Shown: positions 43,459-54,000 of the stretch, one piece after another
How the letters are laid out: every line of letters begins with the position of its first letter
Numbering within the stretch: the first letter of the stretch is position 1
DNA from: Chondrus crispus
Taxonomy: Eukaryota > Rhodophyta > Florideophyceae > Gigartinales > Gigartinaceae
DNA length: 64,000 bases
Reading direction: 5' to 3'
Assembly: GCF_000350225.1 (NCBI RefSeq)
Contig: NW_005179038.1
Coordinates: forward strand, 120,951-184,950
Notes under the pieces: model-generated
What the model saw: the letters and a program-made list of their open reading frames with translations, nothing else
The model's database searches: none
What the model was told of the DNA's origin: nothing
Made by a program: the position numbers and the translations under genes

Positions 43459-45560
43459 AACCGCACCGGACAGACCCGGCGCGGATGGAATGGACCCGCC
43501 GGCGGGGCGACCCGACGCAGCGATGGCCAAGGAAACCCTCGAGCCCGGGTTAGCACACGGGAGACAAGACCGAACGGGGGGGGATACCGACGCGGAAATA
43601 CTGTCAAGGCCAGCCCTCGTCGGCGGCTCAAGAGCGGGGTAAACCGCGACCGAACCGGTAGCAGAGCCAGGAAGTGGGTGTGTGTGGCCCTCAGAGCACG
43701 GGCGGCGGTGTCAAATACGACCGATTTTGGGAACCGCCCAATCGGAGCTCGTCAAACCGCCGAGAAGCCACCCGCCGAAAGGAAAAAGCAGGCAGAAATT
43801 ACTAAGGAAAAAGCCGATTTCCCCGCTGAGTCGCTGGTGGGGATGACCCCCGGGTGGCGCGGAGGGGGACGTGCTACAGGCCGCCCATAACTGCTTACTC
43901 ACTACCGCATGGCGCGCGGGCGACCGCGCGCAACCATTGCCCCGTGCCGGATTAACCCGGCGCGGAAGGGCCCTGGACGGCAAGGAGGCGACTCCGGTCG
44001 CCGGATTTTAATTAAGCCCAGAAGGGGGCTACGTTTTTCCTCCTAGAAGGGTGGGAAAAAATTGTAGCACCCTCCCGTTCACGGCATTGTACTCCCCGAG
44101 TCTGCCCGCGTCCGGTGGTCCCAAGACGGAAAACCGACTTTGGGAAGGCGCAGGCGGATTTGGAAACCGGAACTGTAAAACGATGTTTCTGCTCGTTTTT
44201 TACAAATCGCGCCTCCGCGGAAGGTGGCAACTGCAGGACTTACCGACCGGTTTTGGACGAACGACAGAGCCTACCGCCGCCGGGAGCTCCCCGGTGACCG
44301 CACGGACATGCTGGCGGTCACACACCCGGCTGTCTCCCGGGTGAAAGAGCGCCGTTTTTCGAAAAACGGCCAGCCCTCCGGGGCTGGAGGAAAAAACACT
44401 TCCGCGCGACCGGCTAGGCCTTGTCCCGCGCAAGCGGCAGCCGCCTAACGACATTAGTTGGCCATTCCGTACGGTTTGGGTGACGCGGGCTGCTCCGCTG
44501 CCCCTGCAGACCTGAATTTCCGCCCGGTCCTTCACGAGGACACAGTACCGGAAAAAGGGCTACGTTTTTCCCTCTAGCAAATAGGGAAAAAATCGTAGCC
44601 CCATTCCGAGAACGGATTCGTCCTCCTGAGGTCGTTGCCGACCCGGGGGTGTCAAAACATGGAAGACCCTATTTGAAAACCAGAACGGTTTCTATTCGTT
44701 TCCTGCAGTTTCTTTCAGTTTCCAAACCAGAGTCACTGGGAAGTGGTCTACCGAGCGGTTCTTGCCTACCTTTCGGATGGTAGAGGCGCGTAGCCCACCA
44801 GGAGGGCGCGCCACGTACCGTGACGGACTGTGCGGTGACGCCTCTGCAAATTTATGGAGGAAAACTAAGAGGAGATCTTGGAAAAACGGCCAGCCCTTCG
44901 GGGGTGAAGTCGAAAGTGGGGATTTCTCCCGCTGTTTACGCGCGGCTCTACCCCTCGCATGAGGCGAAAACCGCGCCACGGGGGTAGCCGGCAAACCGTA
45001 CGGTCATGGGCGAAGCAGGCCACCCTACAGTACGATACTGGGGGTGACCCCCGGGACTGAGTTCTCTCTCAGTCGCCAGAGGGACTACTGTATGCAGTCA
45101 GGGGCGACAAGTTGCCCGCCATGAGGACGGGGAAAAATTGTAACCCCCTCTCGAGGACGGCACCGCCCACAAGGTACCAGCCCGGGCATGTGGGTACCGG
45201 CGCCGTCAAACCGTCAAGGATAAACTCCCTGTGGGGAGCCCAGGAGTGGTGTGAACCGCATCCAAACGGGGTACAGACCCCGGATCCGCGCATGTGTGGC
45301 CCTCAGCGCCCGGGCGGCGGTTTAAAAAAAATACCGATTTTGGGGAGCACCCAATGGGAGCTCGTCAAAAAAGCAAAACGCCACCCGCCGCACGGAAAAT
45401 TCAGGCACGTTTTACTAAGAAAAACGCCGATTTTACGGCAAACCGTCGGTGGGGATGGGCACCTCGTGCTGCGCAGGGACGGGAAACTACCTCCGCAGCA
45501 CCGCGCCGCACCCACCGCGAGGCCATCCACCGCGGCCCGCAGGGGCCGGCGAGGCACTGA
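43430..45560 (+). repeat. Diverged tandem repeat zone, period about 500-540 bp
   Basis: Related blocks recur at regular spacing. GGGCTACGTTTTTCC...GGGAAAAAATTGTAGC occurs at 44026, 44563 and (weaker) 45101. TTGGAAAAACGGCCAGCCC-type blocks lie at 44358 and 44877. TGTGTGGCCCTCAG...CGATTTTGGG...GGAGCTCGTCAAA occurs at 43678 and 45293, three periods apart. GCGCGCGGGCAACCGCGCG occurs at 43430 (inside the end of pol) and 43912. This gives about four decayed units. Short open frames in them share no conserved protein, so the zone looks noncoding. Confidence 0.75.
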
Positions 45561-45665
45561 GACCAACAAGAACCATTCGGGGAGCTAGGAGAAGAAGAAT
45601 GAGGAGACTACTTTACCGTAAAGGAAATGGGCTTCGGTTCGCTACCCTCATCGCCCCCGACGACC

Positions 45666-48178
45666 TTAATCGCGACGCTGGCGCTTCGCGGAGGGTTTAG
45701 ACCCCGTAAGCGTCGCGGTTGCAGGGTCGGTCTCGACCGCACCATACGGCCTCTTGTTGGCCACCTGCGCACTCAATACTGCAAGGTGGTCCTGAGCGGC
45801 GCGGATACGCGTCATTGTCTCACCCCGCATAAGGTCGTCGCCGGTGTCGCGCTGGCGGATGGCAAACTGGAGGCCCGCCACCCGCGCCTTGAGCTGGGTC
45901 ACCTCGACCAGCCAAGCGCGCGCGGACATCAAACCCGCTGCGAGAGTGGGCGGCACGGGCACTCCCGCGTATCCGCACTCCACCTGCAGCGCGCGTAGGG
46001 CAGCCTGTGCGTCCGGGGCAATGGCGAGTACCTCCTCGGTTTGCGCGTCCGCAGGGGCTCCACCAGAAGCCACCGAGGGATTCTGAGTCCCCGTCCCGCT
46101 CCTGTCGCGGACGAGGGGAGCGCCGGAGCCCGGTACCGATATGGGGGCTACCCCGGTCGGGTTTACCGCTGCCGGCTCTACCACAGGCGCCACGTGAAGC
46201 GGCACCATTTGTGTCGGCTCCGCAGCGGGTTCCCCTTCAACCCTGCGCGGGGATACTGCGGGCGTGGGTACGTCTACCGCGGGCGATGTCGAGGGACCGA
46301 CCGGAGGATTCTCTGTGGTCCCGGCTTCGGGGTCAATCGCGACGACCTCGCCCTGCGGTGGCGACACCGGGATTGCTGTCACCGGCAGGGAGTCGGTTGA
46401 CGCCTCGACGGGGCGTCCGGCGGAGGAAACCGCCGCGCCCCACCCGTCGCCCGAGGCGACGACCGCCCCGTACGACGGTGTACCGGTGTCCGGTAACGGT
46501 TCATACCACTGGTCGGCTTCTGTGGACACACCGTCCCAGTGCGGCATCCGCAGGGAACATCCGAGGGCCCAACTGTACCAGACGAAGTCGCCGCGTTCGG
46601 AGAGGGACCAGTCCAACCGTTCGGAGAAATCGAGCAGAGCCTCGGCCCCAACCGGGTCGAAGGTAGTGCCCTCGAGGATGGCCGCCACCCCGACCGACCG
46701 GATGAGCCGCAAGAGCCCCGGGGACAGTCGGAAGAGTGAGCCCCGTTCTCCGGGCTCGTTTGAGCTCCGGCTCGCCAAGCGGGGATCCGGGCACTTGGTG
46801 AAGGACGGGAGGCCGTCCCGCGCGGCGTGCAGAAAGCACAGTAGCGCCAACACCGCCCACTCGGACAATAAGATCGCGTCGATCAACCGTCGCGTCTGAG
46901 GTGTCGAGCCTCTCCCGAGCGAACCGGGAGGCATCCAGCGCGCGGCAACGTACGCCAGCGCGCTGGGGGTGGGAACGCAGAGGTACTGCGGGGCCTCGAG
47001 AGTGTGCCAGTCCATCGGTAAAGCGGGGTACAGTCGCCCCCGGGACGCCGGGGGGACCGAGAAAAACTCCGTCAGGTGCCACATGTGGAAGTAGTCGTCC
47101 CCACGGCGCCACCGAAGGCGACTCTCGTTGGCGGAGTTCTCCCCCCACCGAACACGGTCGGCGATGTTATACCATCGGTCGAAGAGCCGGGGGAAGGCCA
47201 CTAGCTGCACATGAGGTGCGGGGTCCACCTCCCCGCCGAATCTCCCGAGGAGGTTCAGCGGCCGCGAATGGTACTCATCCTCACCCGCACAGCGGACATA
47301 GAGGAGGTCCGAGCCGGATACAGTCACCGACCGGTGGGGGCGTGGAGACAGCGCGTCCTCCAAGCTGCCAAGCGGTTCTCTTGTCGGATACGACCGCGAG
47401 GGGAGGGCGTACGAATGCCCCGCCGCCTCGGTATCGCCTCGAATCTTGCCGCGTCCGGATAATCCGCATTGACGTAGGCTTCGACGGAGATTGGCGGTTG
47501 ACCCCGTGAGGGGTTCCGCCCACCTCGAGCCGTGCGATGGTCCATGTCGGCCCCGGGGAGCAGGCCTCGGACCGCACGAACACCGTTACGGAGCCATCCG
47601 GAGGGCGGAGTGGCCGCCGCCGGGTACGTTCCTGCATAGGGGTCGGGGCGTGTCGGATGTGGATCTTCATTGACTACCGAGGGTCCGCCGGCTCCGACCC
47701 GGTCGGGCAACTGCGTCACCGCGGTTGCACCGCCAACGCGGGGAACCGGGATGGATCTCAGCGGGACTGGTAGCGGCCCGCGTTCCGCAGGCGTGGAAGC
47801 GGCAGCGGGCAGATCACCGGCACGCCGCTGCTGCACTGAATGAAAAGCGACAGTTGGCGCGGGCGTCGCTAAGGGGGAGCCCTCAGAGGAGGGCTGCCCC
47901 CGGTCCGTTCGGTGGTTCTCCATCCGTGGGGAAGGGAGTAAATCGGGAGATGAGGTGTGAGGGAGAGTATGGCTGGTGGCAGTCGTGGGGAGAAGCGTTG
48001 GGTGAGTTGTGGGAAATGATGAAAGCGTGAGGGGATCCGCCACCGCATGGGAAGAATCACCGCGGTTAAATACCAAAAACTCCACAGGCTCCCCTGTGGA
48101 GGTGGCTGCCACGCGACCGCGCGCCCGCGGTCGGCGCGGGTTTTTCCGTACGGTGAGAACTCTCTGCAAGCCGGTCAT
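45666..48178 (-). CDS. Long antisense ORF of the gypsy element, function unknown, one frameshift
   Basis: Reads toward pol. ATG 48178 starts a frame to 47324 (284 residues: Pro/Ser/Arg-rich, low complexity). An overlapping frame, open at 47363 with no ATG of its own, continues 565 residues to TAA 45666. A single shift in 47324-47363 would fuse them into about 830 residues. The second part has an ordered region with many aromatic residues (LVAFPRLFDRWYNIADRVRW, DDYFHMWHLTEFFSVPP, ILLSEWAVLALLCFLHAARD), then a Pro/Ala/Val-rich linker, then a coiled-coil-like end (VEVTQLKARVAGLQFAIRQR, AAQDHLAVLSAQVANK) and a basic tail SAKRQRRD. I recognise no domain. The base composition matches the gypsy element. 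Being open on both strands in GC-rich DNA weakens the case, but the length is much above the shadows around it. Confidence 0.6.
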
Positions 48179-48215
48179 GGCACAACTCCGCCGCGACGAG
48201 GACGTGTCGCGAAAT

Positions 48216-48226
48216 AAGGAAGGGGG
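48216..48226 (+). promoter_or_regulatory. Candidate polypurine tract of the gypsy element
   Basis: AAGGAAGGGGG followed by TC and then TGTAG at 48229, the usual layout of a plus-strand priming site next to a 3' LTR that begins with TG. Confidence 0.55.
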
Positions 48227-48228
48227 TC

Positions 48229-48795
48229 TGTAGTACAATTGCGTACCACGACCATCCCGGGGAGATGTGAACCGGACGGAAGAGCGGGTACTACTGTAGC
48301 GACCGGGCTTGCACGCGCCCGTAGCGGAGTACAGTAGTACCCCGCGGGACACACGTGCTACAACCGCTGGCGTGGCCACGGGCACACGTGTGTAATCCGT
48401 ACGGTTATAAGTAGTAATTAGTAGTTAATGGCACGAATTTATTAATATGTGTACAGTAGCTGGTATACAGTAAGTAACAGCTACTGTAGCGGGACAGGTG
48501 TCCTGGCGTCCCACTTAGGGGTTAAGACCGGGGGCACCTGCCCTGTCCCAGTAAAGACGAGGCAGACTCGCCTCCCTTCCCTTTACGGCTAAGTGCTAAC
48601 ACCGTTCCGGTTTTCCTTTAGCTCGGGCTTCTAACCCGTGACCGGCCGTCCGGGTATACCACCACCGACCGGCTGGGCGTCACCGGCCACGTGAGCCTTC
48701 CCTCTTTTCGAGTCCATCCGTACGGTTTTTATCCGCGCGTGGGTAACCCAGCGTCGCGTGCTCCCTCACCTCTAACCCCCCTCGTTCCGAGTGGT
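48229..48795 (+). repeat. LTR-like repeat, copy c
   Basis: Third copy of the family at 3655 and 11825: a CACACGTG-rich start (48350-48395), TTAAGACCGGGGGCACCTGC (48511), CCAGTAAAGACGAGGCA, GGCTTCTAACCCG, and GGCCACGTGAGCC near 48685. It lies between the gypsy element and copia 3. The purine tract just upstream favours gypsy 3' LTR, but the abutment of copy b to copia 1 leaves a copia origin possible. Ends are approximate. Confidence 0.65.
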
Positions 48796-48954
48796 CGGGA
48801 CGAAGGTAGTTATACCACACACTCTACCCGGCTCCCGCATTCCGTACGCGCGTTGGGTTCGTTCCCAGTCTTCTACAGCGCACCCCATTCCACCAGCCTG
48901 GTCCGCAACCCGTATATAAGCGCTTTCGGGCCGAGGTACGTGACGGCTTTTGGA

Positions 48955-50145
48955 ATGGTGGTGTCGCTGGGGATGGAATTAGAGGATGAGCATGATTACA
49001 GCGTACACTCTCTGACGTGGTGCAATGATGAAGCCCTAGTCAGGCATGAGGGGGGCACACGGCGTGCGTCTGCGATGGATCTACTGTTCAGCTTGGCCTT
49101 GCCCTGGGATGGTATGGAAGCGCTGATTTGCTGGCTGAAGGATCTGGAGGGGGCAACCATGAACGCTGGCACAATCCTTCGAATGGGATTCGACGAAGAC
49201 GAAGACGGCGCATCCGACGATGCTGATTACACAATCGAGCGGGTCGTATTGGCTTCTAGAAAGAAGCATGGCTGGAGTGCATCAACATATTATGCGTCGG
49301 CAGTGAAGCATGGCGGCGCAGACACATTTTGGCCAATTCGCTTTCACACAATCGAAAGCTTTCAGGTCCCCTCTCGCGCTACTGATGGATGCGATAGCTC
49401 ATGTTCCACAGTTTTGTCTTGCGATTCCACTTCGTCATCGCAATACGTCCTAGATTCCTCATCTCGCGCTAAACGTCAGTGGCTATTGAATGTTGATGAG
49501 TTCTGTGTCCAGAACCCGGATACGTTTTATTCCGTGAGCGCCTCCGGAATTCGGGGACCGTCATTGTTAGCACAGGAACTCTTTGTTCCTAACCGCCACG
49601 TTTTCATCTGCAGTCGTAACGGGGAATGTATTCGTGCAGCAATAGAAAATGGCTTACACATCATTGGTGGTACTGCAGTTGCGGAAGACATGATAAATCG
49701 TGGGCCCGTTGGTGCGTCAAACCTAAGCCAGGCTGGGGCATGGCTCCAGACTAATATGAGGAGGTACACGCAAGAGCACATTCACCTTCATGGCGCCACG
49801 TTCAGCTCTTGGATCTTCTCGGCTGAGGCTAAGGACGGTTTGTATAGTGCTTCTCTCGAAGGCGTCGATGCCCATAACGATAAGATCAACCATACCGTCG
49901 TGCTCGATTTAGCACGAAAGGAAGTGCTAGATTCAGCTGAGCAGTATGCTCTGCACTTGGAACCGAAAGTGTTCAATGCGTGCATGGGCGACGGCTTCCG
50001 ATTCTCCAGTGTAAACGAGGCTCGAAGGCTTCGGAAACAAACTGTCGGTAAGAAGCCATACAAGAAATGTCGAAAGAAGCCTCGTTCGCAAAAAAGGGGA
50101 CCATATCTGTACTCTTCAGCACAATTTAGACATGGGAGGCGTTGA
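48955..50145 (+). CDS. ORF antisense to copia 3 pol, 396 residues, function unknown
   Basis: The open frame extends upstream to 48691 through LTR-like sequence without an ATG; the first ATG is 48955. The protein has an acidic start (LGMELEDEHDYSVHSLTWCN), aromatic and cysteine-containing middle parts (SRKKHGWSASTYYASAVKHG, RNGECIRAAIENGLHIIGGT), and near the C-terminus DKINHTVVLDLARKEVLDSA followed by a Lys/Arg tail. The NHTVVLD...VLDSAE wording resembles the His-containing strand of papain-like or viral cysteine-protease folds, but I cannot place a catalytic Cys, so this is only a hint. It ends 26 bp before the copia 3 pol stop, facing it. Composition is like copia 3, not gypsy. Confidence 0.6.
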   Translation: MVVSLGMELEDEHDYSVHSLTWCNDEALVRHEGGTRRASAMDLLFSLALPWDGMEALICWLKDLEGATMNAGTILRMGFDEDEDGASDDADYTIERVVLASRKKHGWSASTYYASAVKHGGADTFWPIRFHTIESFQVPSRATDGCDSSCSTVLSCDSTSSSQYVLDSSSRAKRQWLLNVDEFCVQNPDTFYSVSASGIRGPSLLAQELFVPNRHVFICSRNGECIRAAIENGLHIIGGTAVAEDMINRGPVGASNLSQAGAWLQTNMRRYTQEHIHLHGATFSSWIFSAEAKDGLYSASLEGVDAHNDKINHTVVLDLARKEVLDSAEQYALHLEPKVFNACMGDGFRFSSVNEARRLRKQTVGKKPYKKCRKKPRSQKRGPYLYSSAQFRHGRR

Positions 50146-50171
50146 GCAAAGCGCCGCAGTAAACAAGTGAT

Positions 50172-51002
50172 TTAGGATAAGAAAGTTACTCGTTCTGCTT
50201 TCTCAAAGGTTTTGCTGTCAATGAGACCCTTTGTCATTACCGAGTTGAGAGCTCGATACATCTCGAGGTTTCGTTTCGTCAACGCATCTGCTAAGTTACG
50301 CTTGCCTGGAATCCAGTGCATTACGGATATCTCGCCGCTCTCAAAGGAATCCCTCATCCTCGCTACGGTAGGGCGCAGCCGATAGTCAGCACCCTCGTGC
50401 AATGTTGTTACCGTGGAGTAAAGACCATGGGAATCTATGGTGAGAACGAATGGGAGCGTGACTGGCGAGCCATTGACGTCCTGCATTCTTTCGGCCATGA
50501 GGGCACCCCGATCTTCCGCTGCGGCTGCAGCTAGGATATCCGCTCCAATTGAGGAGAAAGACACTCTAGCCTGCTTGCAGCTGAGCCAGTCAAGTACGTG
50601 GTACACGACATCTCCACCCCCCGCAGGCAGGAATATACCCGAGATATATCCTGTTTGCCCATACGACGAAGACCCTTGGCTGGCGTCGGAGAAGGCCAAG
50701 TATCGCGGCTCAGCGACGATGTAAGGAAAGGAGCGGTATAGGAGCGACGGACGGAGGGCTTGTATCTCCTTGAAGACTTTGTTGGCTTCGACTAGATGGG
50801 ATACTGTAAGCCTGCCGATTCGTTGTTGTAGATGGCTTGCAGCGAATGACGCTTGAGGCATTACACCGTGTCCCAAGAAGTTGAGGGAGCCAGTGAGTCC
50901 AAGGTAACGGGTTATTTCGTCCATTAAACAGGGTGAGTTCCATTCTTTGCGACGTTCACGGGTGAATTGTATTGGAAGTATCTTATCTAGGTACTCTTGC
51001 AT
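50172..51002 (-). CDS. Copia 3 RNase H (third frame of pol)
   Basis: 276 codons from ATG 51002. ITRYLGLTGSLNFLGHGVMP is the RT-RNase H connection. RNase H acidic residues appear in YLAFSDASQGSSSYG, SSIGADILAAAAAEDRGALM and LTIDSHGLYSTVTT, and the closing motif VMHWIPGKRNLADALTKRN is present. It starts in an overlap of 16 bp with the pol frame (50987-51002); other copia elements encode this in one frame, so either a one-base indel split pol or the overlap allows a shift. The enzyme digests the RNA strand during cDNA synthesis. Confidence 0.85.
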   Translation of the reverse strand: MQEYLDKILPIQFTRERRKEWNSPCLMDEITRYLGLTGSLNFLGHGVMPQASFAASHLQQRIGRLTVSHLVEANKVFKEIQALRPSLLYRSFPYIVAEPRYLAFSDASQGSSSYGQTGYISGIFLPAGGGDVVYHVLDWLSCKQARVSFSSIGADILAAAAAEDRGALMAERMQDVNGSPVTLPFVLTIDSHGLYSTVTTLHEGADYRLRPTVARMRDSFESGEISVMHWIPGKRNLADALTKRNLEMYRALNSVMTKGLIDSKTFEKAERVTFLS

Positions 51003-54000
51003 GTTAAAATGTACGGAGCAGTCGGCGTCTTGATGTATGTGAGCCTGTTGAAGATAAGGTCAGGGCCGGTGAGGAAGCGTCCAATGGTAAAACGTTTTGA
51101 AATCTGAGAGTGGAACTCATCGATGGCTTGCCGTGAACCTGCAATCAGGAAGTCGTCCACCACCTTCGCAATCACAAGTTGGATACGGGAGTTGCTTTGG
51201 CGTTTGACGAAGAGCGCCGGGAGTCCCGGAATTTGTATGATTCCCTTACCAATCATCCAGGTTTCGACTGTGATTTGCCAAAGCCGACCGGATTCTACGA
51301 TACCGTAGGCGGGCTTGATCATTTTCCAAACAACGCTTGGTGATGTTGCCCATCCCTTCGGCGGTCGCACGTAGATATCTCGGCCGAGAAGACCTCCTTG
51401 TAGGTAAGCTCCCTTGACGTCAATTGTCGCTAGGGAGAACCTTATGATGGCTGCCAGAGAAAGGATTATGCGGATGACAGGAAACTGGGCTGTTGCTGAG
51501 TCCTTTCGAACTTTTTCCTTGTCTCGATCTCTGTTCCCGTGTAGCACAAGACGGCACTTAAGCTTGAGCTTATCCTCTGCGCCATCATGCTTGACTTGAA
51601 AGAAGTGGTGCGACGTGATAAGGTTTGCATATGGTGGAAGAGACTTCATGTGGACCTCCTCGAAACTTCCTTCATAGTTTTCCTTTTCACGGGCGATCGA
51701 TTTTTCGACAAGCCAACGCGGCAAGAACTGCAGCTGGAACTCCGATTCTGTGGTGTTGCCCAGTACCTCACGAGCTTGCTGGAGAAGCACTTGTTCACTG
51801 GAGGTCAATGCGCATGGGAGCGGGGACGGACGGCGCATCTGTACAGAACCTATATCCTTTTTTGGACGAGCCGGGACGATCGATTTTTCGATATCTTGGT
51901 GATCGGCGGCTGCGCAGCTTGGTTCTTGTAGCGGATTTTTGATCCCATCTTTGCTGTTCTTAGCAACATCCCTATACGGCATGTCCACGATCCGCGTACA
52001 CCCATCCTCCTTGAATAGGTCTTTTGATGAGGGATGACTTGACCAAAGTGCTGATTCACTTTCGAATAGTTTCCATACGTCGCCGGTGTGCGACAGTGCA
52101 GCATCGGGGAGATCATCCTCTTGTGATTGGTCAGTGGCGGGAACCTGTTCTTCCGCGTTCACGTTGGGAAAGGAGCCTTCCCTTGTCTCTTGACGAATGT
52201 CTTCGGTCTGGAGAATCGTTGGAAATTGGTCATCTCCAACGAGTAGCTCTTGTTGTTGATCATCGAAGTTTTGTTCTTCGATGAGAGAGGATGAGCGTGA
52301 GAATAGAAAGTGAATGCTGTCGAGTTCTTTCAACAGGCTTGAGGTCGGAGAAATCCGAACGTCCTCAAGGACAGCTCTCACTGGCATTCCTTTGTGTTCC
52401 TCATTCGTGGATATCGTTATCATGTGTGGGTCTACAGAGCGAACGTATCCTTTTTGCCACTTGCCAAACTTCGGTCCGCGCTTGAAGAAATACACCCTTT
52501 GCCCCTTAGTGAGGGAGTCTGGGAGGAGTACGTGGGGAGACCGACCATTGTTGAGAAGTCGCAGTGCTCTGCGAGCAACTTGTTCTTCATGCGCAATGAC
52601 GAGTTCCTTGGAGACTTTGCTCTGTGGCAAACCAGCAACCGACGGAGTATATCCACGTGCCATTTCGAAACTGCTCAACCTCTTTGCGCCGTACAGCACG
52701 TTACTGAGATATGTTGCGCGAGAGAAAACGTCGGCATGGGTGTATTGTATACCTCGAGACGCCTTTAAGAATTCAGCATCGTTGAGTATGCGCTGTGAGA
52801 TTATGCGCACAACGGCATTCTTGCTTTCGACAACACCGAGTTTGTTGTGCCTCAGAGCTGGGCGGTCTTTAAACTCAATGTGATAGTAATTCAGAAATTC
52901 CCGAAAAGCTTTGCTGTTGAATTCCTGATCTCCTGACATTCGAGATGGCGGTCCGTGCACTTGACACAAGTGGCTGTCGATGGCTCTCGTAGCTGCTTCC
53001 ATTTCTCTTGAATCCATGATGATTGTTACTGAAAAAGCCGTGTGTACATCTGCAAGGTGCAGAATTGGGACATTGTCCATCTCTGCGATGTACATGTAGT
53101 CGATTTGTACATGGGCATTGAAAGTGGACAGTATCTTGCCGAAAGAAACCTTGCGGGAGGCCAAAGGCCTTCCAGTAGACTTACAAGATGTGCAGTTATG
53201 AACGACTTGTTTCAGTGCTTGCCGAAGGACAGGGTTCATTATCCCTCCTCTCCTGCAAAGCTCAATCATATCAGTCGAAGGCAGATGGGAATATCCATGA
53301 AGCTTGGTGGCAAATCGCTTCGCCGCCTTCCCATGTGCGTAGTAGCCTTTCGTCAAAGCTCTGTGGTTTTCAGGTGCGGCGCTGAGCGCCTGGTAGCTTA
53401 CGAAGTAGGACTTGAACGAATTTGACTTGGCAGGGACCACGAAGAGATACGTTCTCACCCGATCCTTGTCCGTTTGAGAAACAGGCTCGTTGTATGTTTG
53501 GAATGTGAGGGCTTCCTTAGAGAGTTCACATACGCCTGGTGGAATCTCAAGTATGTTTCTCGGGCCGAGGAGGTTGGACTTATGAATAATTTCATTTCCT
53601 AGAAGAAGTACGCCTTTTCCAGGCGTAACGTAAAATGGGATCGTGACATGATTACCTTGCATGTCTTCCAACGGAAGGTCCCAGATGGCTACTGCAAGTT
53701 CAGCTTCGCTACAGTGCATTCCATAGCCGTGATAGAACGGCTCACAGTCGAGTGCACGAAGAATCAGGTCTATTCCAAGTGCTTGGCACAGTGCGGCAGC
53801 TGAGTCGGTACCGCCAACACTGCGAGGACAACCGACATCAAGGACCGGATTGGCGTCCGATTTCCCGACAGCGACGTCCAATGCGGCCCCACGTCCGGTA
53901 ACGAGACTTAGTTGCGTCTCTCTCCCGAACTGGAGCCTTCCTGAGAAAACCTGGCGGGCTTCTTCGAACCCGGTTGCGGACGTCCTGACTCTTTTTGTCG

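Larger units (their letters stand above)
36911..48226 (+). mobile_element. Large Ty3/gypsy chromovirus with 3' tandem repeats and antisense ORF
   Basis: GC-rich block, sharply different from the AT-balanced flanks. Order: gag (36911-39265), pol (39190-43458) with protease, RT, RNase H, integrase and chromodomain, a 2.1-kb diverged tandem-repeat zone (43430-45560), a long antisense frame (45666-48178), a purine-rich tract AAGGAAGGGGG (48216-48226), then an LTR-like sequence from 48229. No 5' LTR was found, so it is probably 5'-truncated. About 11.3 kb is long for a chromovirus; the extra length is the repeat zone plus the antisense ORF. Confidence 0.85.

Noticed and set aside
46007-47509. Several plus-strand frames of about 200 codons opposite the gypsy antisense ORF
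   Set aside because: Shorter than the minus frame, Arg-rich as expected for shadows in GC-rich DNA.
48179-48385. N-terminal extension of the gypsy antisense ORF
   Set aside because: Begins at GTG in LTR-like sequence and crosses the purine tract; ATG 48178 is preferred.
48691-48954. N-terminal extension of the copia 3 facing ORF
   Set aside because: Starts at GTG and lies within LTR-like sequence; the first ATG is at 48955.
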